From: Branchiostoma floridae
Taxonomy: Eukaryota > Chordata > Leptocardii > Amphioxiformes > Branchiostomatidae
Assembly: GCF_000003815.2 (NCBI RefSeq)
Contig: NC_049985.1
Coordinates: 5,218,982 to 5,282,981, forward strand
DNA length: 64,000 nt
Direction of reading: 5' to 3'
Part shown: positions 49,999-60,420 of the stretch, in pieces
Position numbering within the stretch: position 1 is the first letter of the stretch
How the letters are laid out: every line of letters starts with the position of its first letter
Translations under genes and position numbers: made by a program
The notes under the pieces: model-generated
What the model saw: only the letters and a program-made list of their open reading frames with translations
Databases searched by the model: none
What the model was told of the DNA's origin: nothing

Positions 49999-51278
49999 CG
50001 GACCTGTTCAAAATCTGCAATGCATTTGTATACTTCTTAAAAACTCTGTCGTGAGTCATTGTCTGTGGTCCGTAATGGGGCCTGATATTTGATTAGATTA
50101 AATGAATGAAGTATGATATTCCTAAGATTGATGCAGCATATAATCAAATTATTGCTCTTACATTTTAATGTTGTATTACCAATTCATAAAGATGAAATGT
50201 TTTCCAAATAAATCGTGTATATACATATATATATATATATAACAGTTACATATAGCCTATCCCAGATTCCTTTGCGACTTAGTTAATATTCATTAGTAGG
50301 ATTTCCAGTGCGAAAATGGAAATTGCCACGATTTTTCATTGATCGCCCTGTATTATCGAAAAAGAACTGGACCTTCTAACTTACCAGATTTGAAGTATGT
50401 ACTATGGAGACCGTGACAATGTAAAAATGTTAAAGCAGGGGTAAACGATTGCTGAGATATCATTTTCTGAAAAGTGCGCTATGATGCAGGGAAGTGACTT
50501 CCGGGTTCAGGGGTCACTACACAAATACCTCTGACGTCAGCCTGATTTGCAGAGCTACGGTCCGTGCGACCCGGGATCGAGTCCAGGGGAGGGTGATTTT
50601 CAATTGTTCTTGTTTCCTTTTTACATCCATTTAATATAAACAATAGTTTCAGCACATTCCAATAACTAGAAAAAACCGTGTACACACGCAAACCTTGGCA
50701 AAATGCCAGCTTTTTTTAAAGCACTTGTTACTTCTACTTTGGGAACCCAAATGAAATGAAGACAGTCACTGCTCAAAAAATTATACACTGGTGAGATCCA
50801 TATCTCCTATAGTCTGGCTTTACAAAGAATTCACAAGCATTCTCTATAGATCGTCATCATGACAACTTCAAGACAATTTCGATGTGTCCTGAAAACGTAA
50901 AAATCCGCATGACCAGCCGGGTGACACGTCAACAGGTTTATCCTCGGGGGGAGGGGGGGGGTGCTCCCTTCTTCTTCTCACCTGGTGATATAGAATACAC
51001 GTACAAACTTTACACGGACAAGCATGGAGGTTAAAAACTCCTTGGGACAAGCAAGTGGATTTACAAAATTGAAGCCGTGATGTTGACAAATACTACCGGT
51101 ATTTTTTTACTGACTAGGGGATGACAATGGGAAATTTAAGCTATGCTGTGCCACCAACCATATCTATGGTATTTAGTATTACTATTAGGTCATACTAGTT
51201 TATTTTCTAGCATCTAAGATAATTCTTCATTGATCATGAAAAGGAGGACGAATTTATTTGTTCACACTTAAAAATGCA
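49999..51278. other. Intergenic
   Basis: No supported exon. A TA microsatellite lies at 50219-50240 and a weak tRNA-like B-box (GGGATCGAGTCC) near 50572. Confidence 0.45.
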
Positions 51279-51357
51279 ACGTGCCGATAGCTTTCATCTT
51301 GGTAGGAACGACACCGAGCTGTGCTGTACAGAGGTTCATCTTCTGCGCTAGCCATGT
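51279..51357 (-). pseudogene. Truncated copy of the BTB first exon
   Basis: GTGCCGATAGCTTTCATCTT, GGTAGGAACGACACCGAGCT and GTTCATCTTCTGCGCTAGCC match 780-854 of the kelch-like gene. The ATG and about 25 codons remain, then the match stops before the BTB core. It marks the edge of the segmental duplication that produced the GTPase at 51654-54110. Confidence 0.85.
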
Positions 51358-51653
51358 TGATGATGTAACTGTAGGATAAGAAATTGTGCTTTTCTGATTA
51401 TATGTGTGCATGTAATAATAATATGTATGAGATGGTGCGCTGGTTGACAATCCATTTATTATAATATGCAAATATAGTTGATAATCCATTTATTCTTACA
51501 GCAGATTCTGATTGTAGCTGAATACGCCTAATCATACTTGCTCCATAGGAATAGACTTAAAATTGCTTTGCAGCTCTGTCGTCAATACATATCTTTACAG
51601 CCAGTACATTCCAAATTGGATCACGAATTGCGTTAAAGAAGAAAAACACTGTT

Positions 51654-54110
51654 TTAGGGGAAATCCTCGAACAAGGCATCTTTGATGTATGTTTTCATTC
51701 GCGAACTTATCGGCAGTTCGTCTTTCAGGTCGTTCCAGGTATCACGAAGAAGGCTGGTCGTTGTAACGTCTTGGTCCTTCAAGGCGGCAATGACTGACTC
51801 GACCTTGTCATGCTGTACAACAAACAATGTTACAAGCAATAGTGAATAGAATACTAACAAAAAAAGAATACTAACTCGATTCTCGTTACGTTGGTCAAGG
51901 TTAGACATCAATGATGGTAATTAAATACGCAAGGTAGCAGTTACTCAAGCAGCTAGATACAATTTGAAAACGGTCCAAACTAGTTTGACCCTTTCCAAAC
52001 CTTATCCGGTTGCTTATATGTGCTACATTGCGAAATTTATACTAGTATGTTGAACCACGTTATTATGACCTACCGGAATGTGCTTGGTGTGACAAAGCCT
52101 ATTGAAGAAGCCCTCGATCAACACAATCGATTGAGCTGTAAAAGGGACACATTAACATTTTAGTAAGCAACAATTTACAAGGCACTCTTAATCAATGTTC
52201 AGAAAGTGCCTATATATCCTGCATTAGATAATTTGATTCAATCGAACATGGCTTACCTCAAAATGAATCTTCTACGTTAAACAGAAAGTGAAGTATTTTT
52301 CGAAGAAAAACTACTAACCGACAGCAGCTTGCATTGCCTCCTCTTCGCACTGCCGCTGCTGCTTGTGACTTTTGACGTATCTCTCTCCCATCGCGAGCGC
52401 AGAGTTGATTACTTCCATCGCCCGGAGTTCGGCGTTCACGTCTCGTTTGTCGTGGTCAGGATGGTAGTTCTCGATGACGTAGACGTGGCTTGGAGAGCTT
52501 CCTGTTGCAGCGGACGCCTTCGTCTTGATCTGGTCCAGCTGACTCTTGTCTTTGACCTGGTCAACGTGCGTCACTACACAAACTGGGGAAATGCCTATAA
52601 AAAAGGAAGAATGCATGGCATGGTGAACACCCTTACTTTGTAAAGTTGGTCATCTACAAACTTTCTAAGTAGAAACGATCTATACGAATAATGTTTGAAA
52701 AGTTACATGTTCAAGATGGTCATGTTGAACATTCTTAGGTGATATAAAAATATAATAAGGGCGATTATTTGATCATTAGACTCGAGAAAAAAAAATCGGG
52801 AAAAAATTTCAGCACAAATTTGCATGTATAATGTCTTACCTCTTGGTTTCATAAACGCCCGGATTGTGTTCAGGTTGGTTTGATGATTCCCGTTCAGGAG
52901 GTTTGGATCTCTCGCTGACAGGACGATGACGACGGCATGGAGCCAGTTGGTGAAGGTGTCCCTGCTGTCGTCGTTCTTTGCTTGTACCTCACCTCTAGCT
53001 CTGAGGTCGATCTTCTCACCTGGTTTGATCCGTCCATACACGATGTTAGTCATGGCCAGGAACTCACTCACGCTGAAGGTGAAGAAGCCGCGAGTGTCGA
53101 CTAGACAGAACTGGCATCCCTCTATGTCGTCAAGGTACTCCTGGACAAGGATTGTGCCTTCCGCCCCGCTTGTTTGGGTCTCACAACTTCCTGAAATCAA
53201 TGAAGGCTTGTTTCAGTGTCGGCTGTGCCATTTATGTACATTCATTGTTGTCTCGCGCCGATACCATCACTTCAGGCGAGGTAGAATACCTTTTCCCAAC
53301 CAGTCCACCAAAACAGAAAAAATAATGTTTATCTCTTTCCATTGTAAACTTAAAGCCACATTATCAGGCTGCGATTATCAAAAGATTAAAAGTGGACTTT
53401 GACTTTGATATTACCTTCATTTGTTAACTAAAACTATCTATACTGGTTAGACGCAGTGAAAACATGTTTTGTGATATGTAGCCATCCCAGTGATTGAGCG
53501 TCAAGGACGCATAGCTCAAATTTAAAGAAAATATCATCTTGTCTTGCCTACCAAATGTAGCAAAGATCTAAAAAGATACGATAAACCCACCCTTTGTGGT
53601 TAGTTTCAAAGCACGCTCACAAGTGTTTATGAAGCTGCTTTTTCCAGACCCGGACGGCCCGAACATGCCAATCCGTATGCCGCGGTCACTTTGCTGCATG
53701 TCGCGTATGTTGAGGGAATCGAAGCTGCGCAAACCATGCTTGTCACCAAAGCAGTAATTGAGCAGCTTCTCCCTCTCGCCGAGTGATTCCTGCTGCAACT
53801 TTCTGAGGCGTTGTGCTTCCCTAAGTTTCTCCTGCTCCTCCTGAAGTTGCTGTTGTCGCCGTCTCTCTTCATCTCGCCTCTCAGCCTCCTGTATTTCTCT
53901 ACGTTCCCTCTCAGCTTGCTCCCTCAGCTCTCGAGCTCTCCTTTCTCTGGCTTCCCGTACTTTATCAGCAGTGATGTCGCGTATGTCGAGGGAAGCGAAG
54001 CTGCGCAAACCATGCTTGTCACCAAAGCGGTACTTGAGCAGCTTCTTCCTCTCGCTGAATTCTTCTTGCTGCGGCGTTTTAAGATGATCCGCATGTCGAC
54101 GTTCCTGCAT
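51654..54110 (-). CDS. IFI44-like GTPase with duplicated run-in and SAM-like C-terminus
   Basis: Exons 54110-53591, 53190-52840, 52594-52319, 52135-52074, 51812-51654 give 455 residues in phase. It is the close paralogue of the GTPase half of the TIR fusion gene; exon lengths 276 and 159 are equal. The segment ER(K/E)KLLxYxFGDKHGLRSF occurs twice (about 19-46 and 112-138) with a Glu/Arg-rich coiled coil between, so the first exon was built by joining two copies. G1 GPSGSGKS (151-158), G3 DTRGF (205-209), G4 THVD (299-302), SAM-like module 383-455. The start at 54110 is only ~150 bp from the stop of the next gene and lacks a conserved promoter, so an upstream exon or a readthrough transcript is possible. 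Confidence 0.75.
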
Positions 54111-54262
54111 GTCTTTGTAACAAAACAGAATCTAGTGAATGTTTTTTACTGTGCCATTACGGCATCGTCTTTATTAAATGCTCAATGTTCTTCTATGCTA
54201 CAGAGAGAATGGAAAAAGGAAAGTCCACACATCCATAAAGTTTATTCCTAACTTCCAAACCA

Positions 54263-57018
54263 TTACTCACTCCCCGACAGGTACCAACCACCTGTCATCC
54301 TCAAGGTGCGTGGCGCCCCATCCTCCTTTTCTGATTGTTCTTGTAGCTTGTAAAACTTGACGTAGCGTTCCCCAACCTTTAGGGCCGACCTTATGACGTC
54401 CATGGCTTTTATTTCGGTATTGTAATCTAAGAATGCAGAAGAGAGCAGAGAAATACATTTATTGTCCTTGCACTGACAGGACAGCGATGAAAAATGTGAT
54501 TAAAAAAATGTTCCGCTACGGTACCAAGGAAAGCTGCCAAGAAGCCCAAAGCCGACATTGAATCGACGGCTTTATCTTTTCAATATTTATCCACAGGTTA
54601 CAGGTCGTTTCGCCACAATGTCATTTCGTCAACGTCATTTCGCCACAAGGTACATTGTTTCTCAACAGACACACAGAAACCAAACGTTTGCTGAGGTAAG
54701 AAGTATTTTTCCGCTTTATAAAAAAAATGTCAGTACGTGAGCGATATAAGGGCGGGCAAAGAGGACGGCTGTGAGAGAGTGAGGGTGCGTCCCCTCAATG
54801 TCCGTAGACTACATCTAAGCAAATAACATTCTGATGTGTAAAATAAAGACTTGTACTCGTAGATTTGATGGGTACCAGAATAGTGTGGTCTCTCCATCTA
54901 TTTACCACTATCATCAATATTTCTACTGGCCTGTTTCCTTCTTGTCAAGGTGGTAGTTGGCCACAAAAAAGGTGTGATCACGTGCGCTGCCGGTTGCCGC
55001 ACACGCTTTGGCCAAGATGTCTTCCTCTTGACTTTCGTCGATCCTATCGTGATGTGTGATGACCGTGATCACTAGCGAAAATTGTCAAGTTGATCCTGTC
55101 AATCACAATGAATACCTAAAGGGGGCAGAAACTTATCAATTTGCTCTTCTTTAAATGAACGCACGCTATGTACCACGCCGAACTTGACTCGCCTAAAGTA
55201 TTCTCATTTAACTCTTACTAGTGTCTGCTGGGCATAATGGACTTGTCTTTATCGTACTAAAACAAACCTGTTCTGAGAAGAAGTGGAAAACCTGGTGCTT
55301 CCCTGTGGAGGTCGGCTGCAGAGGATTTGTGGGGCAGTCAATGTGGAGGAGGTTGGGAGCATTAGGTATTAAAGGAAGCAAGAGGAAACAGGTGACGAAG
55401 AACCTTACAGAAGCGGCAGAAGCGTCATCGAGATGGCTGTGGTTGAAACGAAACGAAGGAACATGGAACATATGAGCCACAACTGGTGATGGATTGGCCA
55501 CCGTCACCGCCCCGCCAGCCAGAGGGGGTCCTGATAGAAGGGCGAAACCCCCGAAGACGGCTGGAAGTCAGCTGACGAAGTTGTGGCTCGCAGTACAACC
55601 TAGCTGTATCAAGTAAGTTGCCATATGTAACTTACCTCTTCGATGCATGAAGTCACGCAAAATCTTTAAGTTGTCTCGGTGAGTGTGACCGTCTTGAAGA
55701 AGGGGGTCTGTCGTAGACAGGACTATGGCAATGGCGTGGACCCATTTAGAGAAGCACTCCTTGGTGTCTCTGTTGTCCGCTGGTGTTCCGAATCTGACCA
55801 CCTGAGAATTGAATTGGTCGAACCAACATAACGTCAACGGCATTAGGAAAATGTAGATGGTAAAATGTCACGAGGAAGTTGTCGTCAAATAGCACTAGTT
55901 GATAATAACTACCTCATGACGAGACATGTTGTAAGATAGTGCTAACTTGCAGAATTGGAATTCCAGAATAAATTGTCAAGTGCCAATTGCCTACATACAG
56001 TACCTGGCCAGGTTTGATCCGCCCATAGATGATGTCGGCCAGCGCTTTGAACTCGTCAATGTTGTGTCTGAAGAGTCCTCTCGTGTCGACGAGACGGAAG
56101 CCATTGTCTATATCGTCCAGGAACTCTTGCAAGACGATGGTGCCCTCCCCGTGACCTGTTTGGATCTCGGCCGTACCTGCAGCATAATAGTATGAAAAAA
56201 AAATGTTTTCACCATTTTCATGGAGGTAACGATTCGAAACAATGACTGATGTTATCAGAAAAAGACAATATTCCAAGATACTGTCGAAGCAATTCTGAAG
56301 AAAACTGTAGTATAGTAACGTCGTTAATCATCCACGGTATTGCAACCGCTCACGCAACGTTTACGTAACCTCCCTAAATATCATGTAAACTTTATATCTA
56401 AGCAGGTGTAAATATTGTGTAAAGAAGCTTAAAGTGTGCCAAAACGCAACAGTTACGCATAGTTTAAGAGTGCTTTTAGACCGGATCTTGTGCAGTGAAC
56501 GCCAGAGAGGTCAATTTGGGGCAAAATGAAAAATCAATGACTTTCAACGTGGAAGCATAGCTAAGCTATGCTTACCCCCGTCCGTAGCACGTCCATGTTT
56601 TTGAGCCGTGCTACTATTTACACTATAATGCCATTTTTCTGCAGATTATGACATATATGAGACATGTCAAATCAAACCTGGATACTCTCAAAGCCTTCTC
56701 ATCACATGTTTGCCGTACTTTAGTAGCCACTATCTGTTCCGAAAGAACTCGGTTGTCAACATACGGTACTAAGATCGGATTACACCTGTTATTACCTTTG
56801 CGAAGTTCCGGCTTCAGTGCCCTCTCACATGTGTTGATGAAACTGCTCTTCCCTGACCCCATGGGCCCAAACAGACCAATCCTCAGGCCTCCTTCCCGCA
56901 TATCGCGGATGTCTAGTCCGGAGAATTCGAAGTAGTGCTGCCCGTGGATATCCCCGAATCGATAGTTTAGCAGTTCCTGTCTCTTCCTTTGGGCCTCCAG
57001 GAATAAGTGAGAGCCCAT
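54263..57018 (-). CDS. IFI44-like GTPase, short N-terminus, GC-AG intron
   Basis: Exons 57018-56796, 56176-56004, 55801-55636, 55071-54931, 54426-54263 give 288 residues. It starts MGSHLF: Gly2 is there but position 6 is Phe, so the myristoylation signal is weak. The coiled coil is lacking and the protein goes almost at once into RKRQELLNYRFGDIHGQHYF. G1 GPMGSGKS (51-58), G3 DTRGL (105-109), G4 THHD (193-196). The donor of the fourth exon is ACAG|GCCAGT where relatives have GTCAGT, so splicing needs a GC-AG intron. The intron before that exon holds a LINE fragment. The tail after the last helix is unlike that of its relatives. Confidence 0.72.
55205..55580 (+). mobile_element. Non-LTR retrotransposon C-terminal fragment
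   Basis: The plus frame KKWKTWCFPVEVGCRGFVGQ, followed by a LGIKGSKRK-type and AEASSRWLW stretch, is the C-terminal tail typical of LINE reverse-transcriptase ORFs. It ends at a stop at 55475 with a short untranslated tail. It lies antisense in an intron of the GTPase at 54263-57018. Confidence 0.7.
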
Positions 57019-57084
57019 GTTTGTACTGGTAGCTTGCTATTCGTGAGCGCGAGTCAGGTTCTATTGTATCGGTGGTAATGGCTG

Positions 57085-57200
57085 ACTAGTATTTCCTCGA
57101 AAAGGTTTCGATCGTAGCGTATGTTGTGTCTGGCCAGATGTTATGTTGTGTCTGGCTGAGTTCAAATTCCTAGTGCGCAAGTTACGGCTTGACTCTGTAT
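57085..57200 (-). promoter_or_regulatory. Conserved GTPase promoter with GAS site
   Basis: On the minus strand: CCGTAACTTGCGCACTAGG, two CCAGACACAACAT repeats, then GATCGAAACCTTTTCGAGGA with TTCGAGGAA at 57101-57093, 75 bp from the ATG at 57018. It is the uninterrupted version of the promoter split at 12093/16354. Confidence 0.65.
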
Positions 57201-57479
57201 GGAAATATTTGTAGAGTTCCTTTTAGAGGTACTTCCGGGTCAGAAATTACGGACTCGAGTCACAAAGGTAGATGGCACGCTATTCCGATACCTGCATACG
57301 CCCTGATATCAGTGTTATATATATGTTTTACCGGTCAGCAAAATGTCATTTAGCCTATATGTGTATATAGACACATCTTTCACGATCTAGGATTAATGTG
57401 CTCAACATAGAATGGTATTTGTACATTTCCTGTATGTTCATTATGAACACGCTCATGTGGGTAAAACAAGAATCTTTAC

Positions 57480-57720
57480 ATTACCCCTCGCATACACACA
57501 CACGTACGCACGCACGCACACGAAGTGGGCTTGAACTGTATACTGTATTGGCATCACCTGTTGTCATCCTCCGTGTGATCGACAGGAGGCACTGTGTATC
57601 CGTGACTGGCTGAGGATCCGGATATACAAAGGTACGTTGACGAGCTCGAGCGAAGTTGCGATCTATCGTAATAACAGATCCTAACCTGTAGAAATTCTGC
57701 CGATCGAAATTACTTGACAA
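57480..57720 (+). repeat. CA-microsatellite-headed interspersed repeat, copy 2
   Basis: ACACACACGTACGCACGCAC then CATCCTCCGTGTGATCGACA and GGAGGCACTGTGTATCCGTG match the copies at 9040 and 61100. Confidence 0.65.
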
Positions 57721-58089
57721 ATGCAACAGCGTTGCGGGAGGATCTAAGGTCTAAGGTACGACTATTGCACAGTATGCCAAAAAAGTCTGATTTTATTTAT
57801 CTTTGCTTCGTCTGCTTCTTCAACAGCCTTACCTGCCGACATATTTTTATTATTTTTTAAATAATAATTGGCCTGTTTCCAGTCGTTGTGATGCAATACT
57901 AGCGCGGCACACCCGCAGTGAGCACGGTTCAAAATAGGCCCTCTCCGGCTGACAAAGGTACTGTTAATACACAGGAGCTCCTTGCATTCTCCTTATCTAA
58001 ACCAGTAGTGAAGGCATATACAGTGCCCCGATGTGATGGCAATAGTCAAACAATCGCCAAGACCTATTTCACTAAATGTAAATAAAAGA

Positions 58090-58275
58090 GTTCTGGAGTT
58101 AATGCCATTCCGAATGCCGCGTTCACTCAGCAGTATGTCGCTTATGTCAATGTCCCTGAAGCTACGCAAACCATGCCTGTCACCAAAGCGGTACGTGAGC
58201 AGCTTCTTCCTCTCGCTGAATGCTTCTTACTGTGTCTTTTTGAGGTGCTCTGCATGTCAAAGTTTCTGCTTCTCT
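58090..58275 (-). pseudogene. Truncated GTPase exon
   Basis: On the minus strand a TAA is followed by AFSERKKLLTYRFGDRHGLR and SFRDIDISDILLSERGIRNG, then the match ends before the P-loop. It corresponds to the start of the first exon of the gene at 51654-54110, and lies in the same relative place, just past the 3' end of a GTPase gene. No other exons are seen. Confidence 0.8.
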
Positions 58276-58340
58276 TGATAGCAAAACTGAAATCATCTAA
58301 TGGTTTGTCTTACTACCAAGGCATTATCTTCATTGAATGC

Positions 58341-59666
58341 TCAGTTTTCTTCTCTCCTGCAGGTGCATTGGTATTTTCCATCTATAGTCGAGACGTCATC
58401 TCCTATCGCTTCATCCTCCCTTTCCCATTGTTCTTGTAGCTTGTGAAACTTGACGTAGCGTTCCGCAACATTTAGGGCCGACTTCATGACGTCCATGGCT
58501 TTTATTTCGGCATTGTAATCTAAGAATGCAGAAGAGAGAAGAGAAATAAATTTTGCGAGGGAGAGAGGGTACGGGCCCAAAATGAATTACATCTGAGAAT
58601 TTAATATTATCGGGTATACAATGAAGACTTGTATCCGTAGATTTGGTGGGTACCACAATGGCGTGGTATCTCCATCTGTTTGAAACATTTTACCACTATT
58701 TTTAATCTCCATACTGACCTGTTTCTTTCTTGTCAAGGTGGTACTTGGCGACAAGAAAGGTGTGATCACGGGCGCTGCCGGTTGCCGCACACGCTTTGGC
58801 CAAGATGTCTTCCTCTTGACTTTTGTCGATCATGTCGTGATGTGTGATGACTGTGATCACTAGCAAAAGAATGATAAGTCGATCCTGTCAATTACAATAT
58901 AATGCACAGCTGAAGGGGACGAAAACTCAAATTCAAAACTACACCAGCTTTAATTGAACGCATACGTATGTACGACATTGAAATTGGGTTGCCTACGTAC
59001 CTCTTCGACGCAAGAAGTCACGGATAATCTTTAAGTGTTTCCGGTGAGTTTTACCGTCTTGAAGACGAGGGTCTGTCGCAGACAGAACTATGATGATAGC
59101 ATGGAGCCAGTTGGGGAAGTACTCTTCAGTGTCTTCGTTGTCTGGTGTTCCAAATCTGACCACCTGCAGATTGAAGTAAGTAAATGAATCAACATCACGT
59201 TAGCGACACTAGTAACTGTTGTACATCTCATAAGGTAGGTATTGTCAAATTATCTCATGAGGAGCTAAGAAGATTAACTCCAGAATTTAAACTACAGAAT
59301 AAATTCGTGAAAGTGCCCAGTATACAGTATTTTTCGTGTAAACTGTACCTGGCCAGGTCTGATCCGACCATAGACGATGTCGGCCAGCGCTGTGAACTCG
59401 TCAATGTTATGTTGGAAGAATCCTCGCGTGTCGACGAGACAGAAGTCATTGTCAATGTCGTCCAAGAACTCTTGCAAAACGATAGTGCCCTCCCCATTTG
59501 CTGTTTGGATCTCGGCCGTACCTGTAACAAAAACAGGGTTATTGTGTACTCTTTAAGAAATCACATTGCAATGTGTTTTGTTCTGTGTCTTTTTATTCAT
59601 CACTGTTTATCATCCTGGGCAAGAGTGTTTTCAGGGCTGTGTCTGTTTGTGTGCCTGTTTGTGCTC

Positions 59667-59722
<56 letters not shown>

Positions 59723-60277
59723 CACACACACACACACACACTAAACGGCAGCGCTCCTGGAAGCCTAGCATGGTATTGCAACCTGCTCACACAACACCAC
59801 AAAGGTCAGTCTGGGGCAAAATGACATATCAATCACTTTCAATGTGGAAGCACAACCGGAGGTACTATTTGAGCTGATTTACTATGTGATATCATTTCGC
59901 AGCAGATTATGAGAAATGTAGACTCATTCTTGGATGCCACCGAAACCTTTTCATCACATTTTTACCGTACACGTTTAAGTAGCCACCGTGATCTGTACCG
60001 AAAGAACTCGGCTGTCAACATACTGTGCTAAGGTCGAATACCACCTATTACCTTTGCGAAGTTCCGGCTTCAGTGCCCTCTCGCATGTGTTGATGAAACT
60101 GCTCTTCCCTGATCCAGTTGGACCAATCAGTCCGATTCTCACGCCTCCTTCCCGTACCAGTATATCGCCGATGTCTAGTCCACAGAAATAGTGCTGTCCG
60201 TGGATATTCCCGAATCTATAGTTCAGTAGTTCCTGTCTCTTCCTATTGGCCTCCCGTCGGGAAAAGAACGAGCCCAT
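58341..60277 (-). CDS. IFI44-like GTPase, short N-terminus
   Basis: Exons 60277-60052, 59521-59349, 59163-59001, 58859-58719, 58519-58341 give 293 residues in phase. It starts MGSFFS, a good MGxxxS myristoylation signal, and lacks the coiled coil. The run-in RKRQELLNYRFGNIHGQHYF leads to G1 GPTGSGKS (52-59), G3 DTRGF (106-110) and G4 THHD (193-196). It is the closest relative of the gene at 54263-57018, and its fourth-exon donor is a normal GTCAGT. It has no SAM-like module. An in-frame ATG 15 bp upstream would bury Gly2, so the start is chosen by the conserved MGS. Confidence 0.8.
59671..59742. repeat. (CA)n microsatellite
   Basis: About 70 bp of CA dinucleotide in the first intron of the GTPase. 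Confidence 0.95.
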
Positions 60278-60334
60278 GTTTCTCATGATCACTCTATGAG
60301 GTCACATTCAGCAGGCACGGTGGGTATCTTACCA

Positions 60335-60420
60335 CTGAACGTTTCTTCAAAAAGGTTTCGATTGTATTGCTGGGTGCCCAGTGCGCAAGTAACGGACTGA
60401 ATCTGTATAGAACTACATTT
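60335..60420 (-). promoter_or_regulatory. Conserved GTPase promoter, GAS site one base off
   Basis: On the minus strand CCGTTACTTGCGCACTGGGC, then ACAATCGAAACCTTTTTGAA GAAACG. The site reads TTTGAAGAA, a single change from TTCNNNGAA, 66 bp from the ATG at 60277. Confidence 0.55.

Noticed and set aside
59593-59880. Cys/Val- or His/Thr-repeat open frames
   Set aside because: They are translations of the CA microsatellite.
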